Position numbers and translations under genes: made by a program
Assembly (NCBI RefSeq): GCF_016901695.1
Contig: NZ_JACJKS010000009.1
Coordinates: 37,394-101,393, forward strand
Direction of reading: 5' to 3'
Source of the DNA: Mordavella massiliensis
GTDB lineage: Bacteria > Bacillota > Clostridia > Lachnospirales > Lachnospiraceae
DNA length: 64,000 nucleotides
Shown here: one piece after another, positions 62,330 through 64,000 of the stretch
Layout: each line of letters begins with the position of its first letter
Position numbering within the stretch: position 1 is the stretch's first letter
The notes under the pieces: generated by a model
Databases searched by the model: none
The model's input: only the letters and a program-made list of their open reading frames with translations
Told to the model about the DNA's origin: nothing

Positions 62330-63058
62330 GTGGAAACAGAGATTTTTACTATGAAACGAGAAAAATTTTCTTCCCGGCTCGGCTTTGTCCTCATAAGCGC
62401 CGGGTGCGCCATCGGCCTCGGCAATGTGTGGCGTTTTCCCTATATCACCGGTCAGTACGGAGGCGCTGTCTTCGTGACCCTGCCCCAGACTTTCAGCGAG
62501 ATGGCCGGCGGGCGTCTGTGGGGCGCCCTGTTCTTCATGTTCCTGGCCTTCGCGGCGCTGACGACCGTCATCGCAGTCTTTGAGAACATCATCGCCTTTG
62601 CCATGGATTTCGGCTGGACGAGAAAAAAGGCTGTCCTTGTGAACATTGCGGCAGTCATCGTCCTGTCGCTTCCCTGCGCGCTCGGCTTCAACGTCTTAAG
62701 CGGGTTCCAGCCGTTCGGGGCAGGCTCCACCGTGCAGGACCTGGAGGACTTCATCCTCTCCAACACGCTTCTGCCTCTCGGCTCCCTTCTGTACCTTCTG
62801 TTCTGCACGAACCGGTACGCCTGGGGATGGGACCGCTACTATGAGGAGGTGAACAGCGGCAGGGGGCTGAAGCTCCCGGCCTGGACAAAAGGATATCTGA
62901 CGTATATCCTTCCCCTCATCATCATCTTCATCCTGATCGAGGGCTTTATCGAGAAACTCGGCTTCCCGGCGAACTTCCTTCTGCCGGCCCTGTGCCTCGT
63001 CTATCCCCTCTACCTGCTTCTGCAGGCGAGGATGGTGCACAGGAAAAACAGGAAATGA
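62330..63058 (+). pseudogene. NSS-family Na+-dependent transporter with internal deletion
   Basis: 242 aa from GTG at 62330 after AAAGGATGAGAG. The first helix of the neurotransmitter:sodium symporter family is intact (LGFVLISAGCAIGLGNVWRF), but after PYITGQYGGAVF the sequence jumps to a segment typical of helices 7-8 (LPQTFSEMAGGRLWGALFFM; VIAVFENIIAFAMDFGW). About 200 residues covering helices 2-6 are missing, while the frame is kept. A transporter lacking that core is unlikely to work. The promoter, ribosome-binding site and terminator are intact. Confidence 0.88.
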
Positions 63059-63082
63059 TTATCCCTATAAGCAAAAAAAGAC

Positions 63083-63125
63083 AGCGGAAAGTCAGTTTTT
63101 CAGGACTTTCCGCTTGTTTTTTTTT
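63083..63125. terminator. Terminator between the NSS remnant and tRNA cluster
   Basis: AGCGGAAAGTC (63083-63093) pairs with GACTTTCCGCT (63104-63114); T run on the right, A run on the left, so it serves both strands. Confidence 0.9.
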
Positions 63126-63126
63126 A

Positions 63127-63199
63127 TGAGCGTGCGGGGGCTCGAACCCCGGACAACTTGATTAAAAGTCAAGTGCTCTACCACCTGAGCTACACGCCC
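63127..63199 (-). tRNA. tRNA-Lys(TTT)
   Basis: Acceptor GGGCGTG/CACGCTC, anticodon loop CTTTTAA giving TTT, T-arm CGGGGTTCGAGCCCCG. Last tRNA of the rRNA-linked cluster. Confidence 0.95.
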
Positions 63200-63225
63200 C
63201 TGTTCGGTTTTAGAGAAAAAAAAAG

Positions 63226-63298
<73 letters not shown>

Positions 63299-63301
63299 AA
63301 A

Positions 63302-63376
<75 letters not shown>

Positions 63377-63408
63377 ATATGAAATTATTCTGTCTCTTCT
63401 GAGACAAA

Positions 63409-63481
63409 AGCCGATGATCGGACTCGAACCGATAACCTGCTGATTACAAATCAGCTGCTCTGCCAATTGAGCCACATCGGC
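63409..63481 (-). tRNA. tRNA-Thr(TGT)
   Basis: Acceptor GCCGATG/CATCGGC, anticodon loop TTTGTAA giving TGT. Confidence 0.95.
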
Positions 63482-63487
63482 ATGAAA

Positions 63488-63569
63488 TGGATGGAGGTGG
63501 ATTCGAACCACCGAAGCAATTTGCAACAGATTTACAGTCTGCCCCCTTTGGCCACTCGGGAATCCATCC
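63488..63569 (-). tRNA. tRNA-Tyr(GTA)
   Basis: 82 nt with a long variable arm; acceptor GGATGGA/TCCATCC, anticodon GTA in CTGTAAA. Confidence 0.95.
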
Positions 63570-63575
63570 ATATAA

Positions 63576-63648
63576 TGGGGCCTATAGGGCTCGAACCTAT
63601 GACCCTCTGCTTGTAAGGCAGATGCTCTCCCAGCTGAGCTAAGACCCC
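63576..63648 (-). tRNA. tRNA-Val(TAC)
   Basis: Acceptor GGGGTCT/AGGCCCC with one G.U, anticodon TAC in CTTACAA. The 98 bases to tRNA-Asp contain a GCGTCTG/CAGACGC hairpin. Confidence 0.95.
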
Positions 63649-63746
63649 TCGCTATGAGCACTTGGCGTCTGTTCTTCAGACGCTTACGTGCGATGCATAC
63701 CGACGCCCTTAGCGAGCATGAAATGCAAACTTAGTAGTCGGTAAAA

Positions 63747-63820
63747 CGACCCAGAAGAGACTCGAACTCTCGACCTCCGCCGTGACAGGGCGGCGCTCTA
63801 ACCAACTGAGCCACTGGGCC
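63747..63820 (-). tRNA. tRNA-Asp(GTC)
   Basis: Acceptor GGCCCAG/CTGGGTC, anticodon GTC in CTGTCAC, discriminator G. First tRNA after the 23S 3' end. Confidence 0.95.
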
Positions 63821-63891
63821 ATACTAGATTGAAAGTATCATGTACCTTCAAAACCACATACAAGAAATCTTCATCCGTTCCCGAACCTTCC

Positions 63892-64000
63892 TTGGTTATG
63901 CCCTCGACCGATTAGTAACAGTCAGCTCCATGTGTTACCACACTTCCACCTCTGCCCTATCTACCTCGTCGTCTTCAAGGGGTCTTACTACTTTCGTAGG
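63892..64000 (-). rRNA. 23S ribosomal RNA, 3' end only
   Basis: The conserved 3' end (GACCCCTTGAAGACGACGAG, GAGGTAGATAGG, then TACTAATCGGTCGAGGGC) is read on the minus strand; the gene continues past the window. No 5S rRNA is seen between it and tRNA-Asp. Confidence 0.95.

Overview
The window looks like a chromosomal segment of a high-GC, spore-forming Firmicute of the Lachnospiraceae type. The evidence is the gene set (an eight-gene F-type ATP synthase operon, spore maturation genes spmA and spmB, a Spo0A-C-like regulator, MATE, NSS and YitT/YczE-type membrane proteins, a D-lyxose isomerase), strong AGGAGG ribosome-binding sites, sigma-A promoters, and Firmicute riboswitches: a T-box, a preQ1 candidate and a yybP-ykoY element. 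I cannot name the species.

Layout. 1-5 kb: an HTH protein cut by the window edge, a phosphopantetheinyl transferase, a GH2 glycosidase, an Rpn-like nuclease and a small thioredoxin-fold protein, all leftward. 5.1-11.5 kb: the leftward atpBEFHAGDC operon with a clear sigma-A promoter and a two-sided terminator. 11.8-12.2 kb: two tandem small-RNA genes of a family whose third member lies at 38.2 kb. 12.3-17.4 kb: a YczE-like membrane protein, a sigma factor fused to a membrane anchor and an extracytoplasmic domain, and a lipoprotein. 17.4-24.7 kb: a frameshifted AlbA_2-type regulator, then a compact leftward operon tatD-rsmA-citrate synthase-lipase-aldo/keto reductase-lyxose isomerase. 24.8-27.1 kb: metG under a methionine T-box. 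28.2-28.5 kb: a type I toxin-antitoxin locus. 28.6-29.3 kb: queT behind a preQ1-I candidate. 29.4-37.6 kb: a membrane-anchored protein, a possibly leaderless methyltransferase, a two-component system, a GH25 lysozyme and a stand-alone Spo0A-C-like gene with 0A-box-like sites. 37.8-38.0 kb: two tRNA-Gly genes.

39.7-52.6 kb is an integration hotspot at the 3' end of a tRNA-Lys(CTT) gene. Three direct repeats of about 97 bp delimit two tandem modules. The first (3.4 kb) carries a YhgE/Pip protein and a TetR regulator. The second (9.4 kb, visibly AT-richer) carries a tyrosine integrase, a DUF927 ATPase, a DUF1643 protein, small HTH proteins and a leftward set of translationally coupled small and membrane genes of unknown function.

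52.8-63.1 kb returns to backbone: a DUF885 lipoprotein, a HAD-like phosphatase, spmB and spmA separated by an opposing MATE gene, an aminotransferase remnant, an AI-2E-family exporter, a Ca2+/Mn2+-type P-ATPase behind a yybP-ykoY (Mn2+) riboswitch, and an NSS transporter with an internal deletion. The right edge is a leftward rRNA operon tail: the 23S 3' end followed by tRNAs Asp, Val, Tyr, Thr, fMet, Phe and Lys.

The most interesting candidate for something undescribed is the three-member small-RNA family. It has conserved promoters, a conserved 5' hairpin, C-rich anti-Shine-Dalgarno segments, and in two members an upstream N5-spaced TTAA direct repeat like that of an OmpR-family regulator. 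Other points of note are the tandem tRNA-Lys islands, the membrane-tethered sigma factor, the Spo0A-C-only regulator and two in-frame internal gene deletions.
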